In this document: positions 63,040 to 64,000 of the stretch, in pieces | Position numbering within the stretch: position 1 is the first letter of the stretch | Layout: every line of letters starts with the position of its first letter | DNA from: Isochrysis galbana | Taxonomy: Eukaryota > Haptophyta > Isochrysidales > Isochrysidaceae | Direction: 5' to 3' | NCBI GenBank assembly: GCA_018136815.1 | Contig: CM030936.1 | Location: 5,493,774-5,557,773, forward strand | DNA: 64,000 bases | Program-made: the position numbers and the translations under genes | The notes under the pieces: generated by a model | Databases searched by the model: none | Seen by the model: only the letters and a program-made list of their open reading frames with translations | What the model was told of the DNA's origin: nothing

Positions 63040-64000
63040 ATGGCGGCCAACACGAGCGTGGCCACTTGCTCTGCTGTCCACGCGGCGCTTGCGCGCACGT
63101 ATCTTGACTGGCACGCGCAGCGCGCCGCAGTCGTGCAGAGCTGTCTCGCTGCCACAGGCACATCGTCCGCTGTTGATGAGGCTGATGGTCGCAGCGGGCG
63201 CCGCGCGAGGACGGCTGGTGGCGCCGAGTGCCGCGCGTGGGGGGCACCGTTTGCGTTGCGCTCAGCGAGCGCTGCGCTCTCGGCAATGCGTTCAGAGCCA
63301 CGTGTGGCACGCTTGCTCGATCAGATCGCCCTCGCACTCTTGGCCGCTCCCTCGGCGCCAGGCCAGCTCTCACCACGCGCTGAGCGGCTTATCGAATCCG
63401 TGGAGCTCGTAGCTCTTCTTCGTGCTTGTCTTCGACACGCTCACACTCGAGCAAGCTTGGGACCTAGTGTCGACCCGACCAAGAGTGCAAATGGGAACTT
63501 CAAGAAAAGGACGGCCGCATCCAATCACCACAGGGCTTTGTACACCCCCCTTTCGCGCATGATGAGCAAACAGCGCAAATATTTCAGCAACTCGCTCTCA
63601 ACCACCTCGTTGAGTGGTAGGAGAAGTTCGGCAGGCGGGCATGATCTGCCGCTGGCACCTGTGACCCGACTTATGCTGCCTGGAGGTGGAAGGATGCCTT
63701 TGTTTGGCCTCGGAACAAGTATGCGGCCCACGATATGCCTATTTTCACATTCCAAATGATAGCTTTAGCCTTTATCAACGTTGCCCATGCACGCCATGGC
63801 GCCCATGATGCCACATTGTCCTATGCACACAGACTTTGCGGACTGCTGTTGTGGAGGACGTGAGTGGTTGGGCACCGAGGTCCTTTGGGGCGGCAGTGTG
63901 AGAGCTCGCCTCTCTCCTGAGAATAGCCCAGCGTGTGCCCAACTGCCAAAGGCGGCACTCTACTCTCGTGCGCTGAGAGGAGGCGTGCGGATGATTGAGA
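63040..64000 (+). CDS. Gene with helical N-terminal region and aldo-keto-reductase-like exon (partial)
   Basis: The frame from MAANTSVATCSAVHAALART encodes about 205 residues of alanine/arginine-rich, probably helical sequence without a known domain. It then reads VTRLMLPGGGRMPLFGLGTS. L..G..MP.FGLGT is the start of the aldo-keto reductase barrel (NADPH-dependent carbonyl reduction). The frame stops at 63759, but a GT (63719) right after the GLGT codons suggests an intron. Downstream, near 63940-64000, ALYSRALRGGVRMIE resembles the next AKR segment (A...AL..G.R.ID). The exact junctions are not resolved and the gene runs out of the window. An ATG at 63544, just before the AKR-like start, is also possible, which would make the upstream frame a separate gene. 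Confidence 0.45.

Overview
This window is nuclear DNA from a GC-rich eukaryote, most likely a unicellular alga with a complex (red-lineage) plastid; a haptophyte is my best guess. Spliceosomal introns of about 160-320 bp with GTGCGT/GTGAGT/GTACGC/GTCCGT donors interrupt recognisable eukaryotic genes: a Ca2+-ATPase, RPS19, an Hsp70 exchange factor and a methyltransferase. One thioredoxin-like protein carries a signal peptide ending in a GAF motif, as in bipartite plastid targeting, and one secreted protein has long PPSP linkers. There are no bacterial operons, no rRNA genes and no confident tRNA gene. The lineage call is inference.

Host genes, left to right: the 3' end of a glutamate-cysteine ligase gene (3-887, +); a four-exon SAM-dependent methyltransferase (2699-4985, +); a choline-transporter-like (SLC44) protein (6834-9218, -); a two-exon DUF1279 protein (10363-11044, +); a SERCA-type Ca2+-ATPase (12885-16455, -) divergent from RPS19 (16751-17531, +); a Fes1/HspBP1-like Hsp70 exchange factor (29856-31502, +); a secreted one-pass membrane protein built from tandem near-identical eight-cysteine domains (36984-40370, +); a plastid-type thioredoxin-like protein (42932-43468, -); a TraB/GumN-family protein (45154-46740, +); a glycosyltransferase-like gene whose 3' part is unresolved (48977-50314, -); an unknown ORF (54150-54863, +); an ADCK/UbiB atypical kinase (56977-59184, -); an L-type lectin cargo receptor (60958-62568, -); and the 5' part of a gene with an aldo-keto-reductase-like exon (63040 to the window end, +). 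They are unrelated housekeeping, membrane and secretory functions.

The space between genes is largely mobile-element debris, often nested. A Ty1/copia element has two identical 454-bp LTRs (21089-21542 and 28779-29232), and a 5'-truncated LINE replaces its gag-protease-early-integrase region. A second LINE lies at 32379-34516, and fragments lie at 29235-29460 and 47660-48640. There are Ty3/gypsy-like pieces near 52.2-52.6 kb, with related repeats at 11.6 and 32.8 kb. A hAT transposase tail (53.2 kb) and a non-autonomous hAT element with perfect TIRs and 8-bp target duplication (34821-35262) are present, and a PIF/Harbinger-like fragment near 51.3 kb.

The least familiar component is a family of short retroelements. 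They start with an A/T-rich palindrome, share their 3' end with the local LINEs, end in a homopolymer tail that is oligo-T in some copies and oligo-A in others, and are flanked by 17-21 bp target duplications. Two carry a piece of a cytochrome b561-like gene. A pair of diverged repeats (35.8 and 53.7 kb) differs by the same internal word being swapped at several positions.
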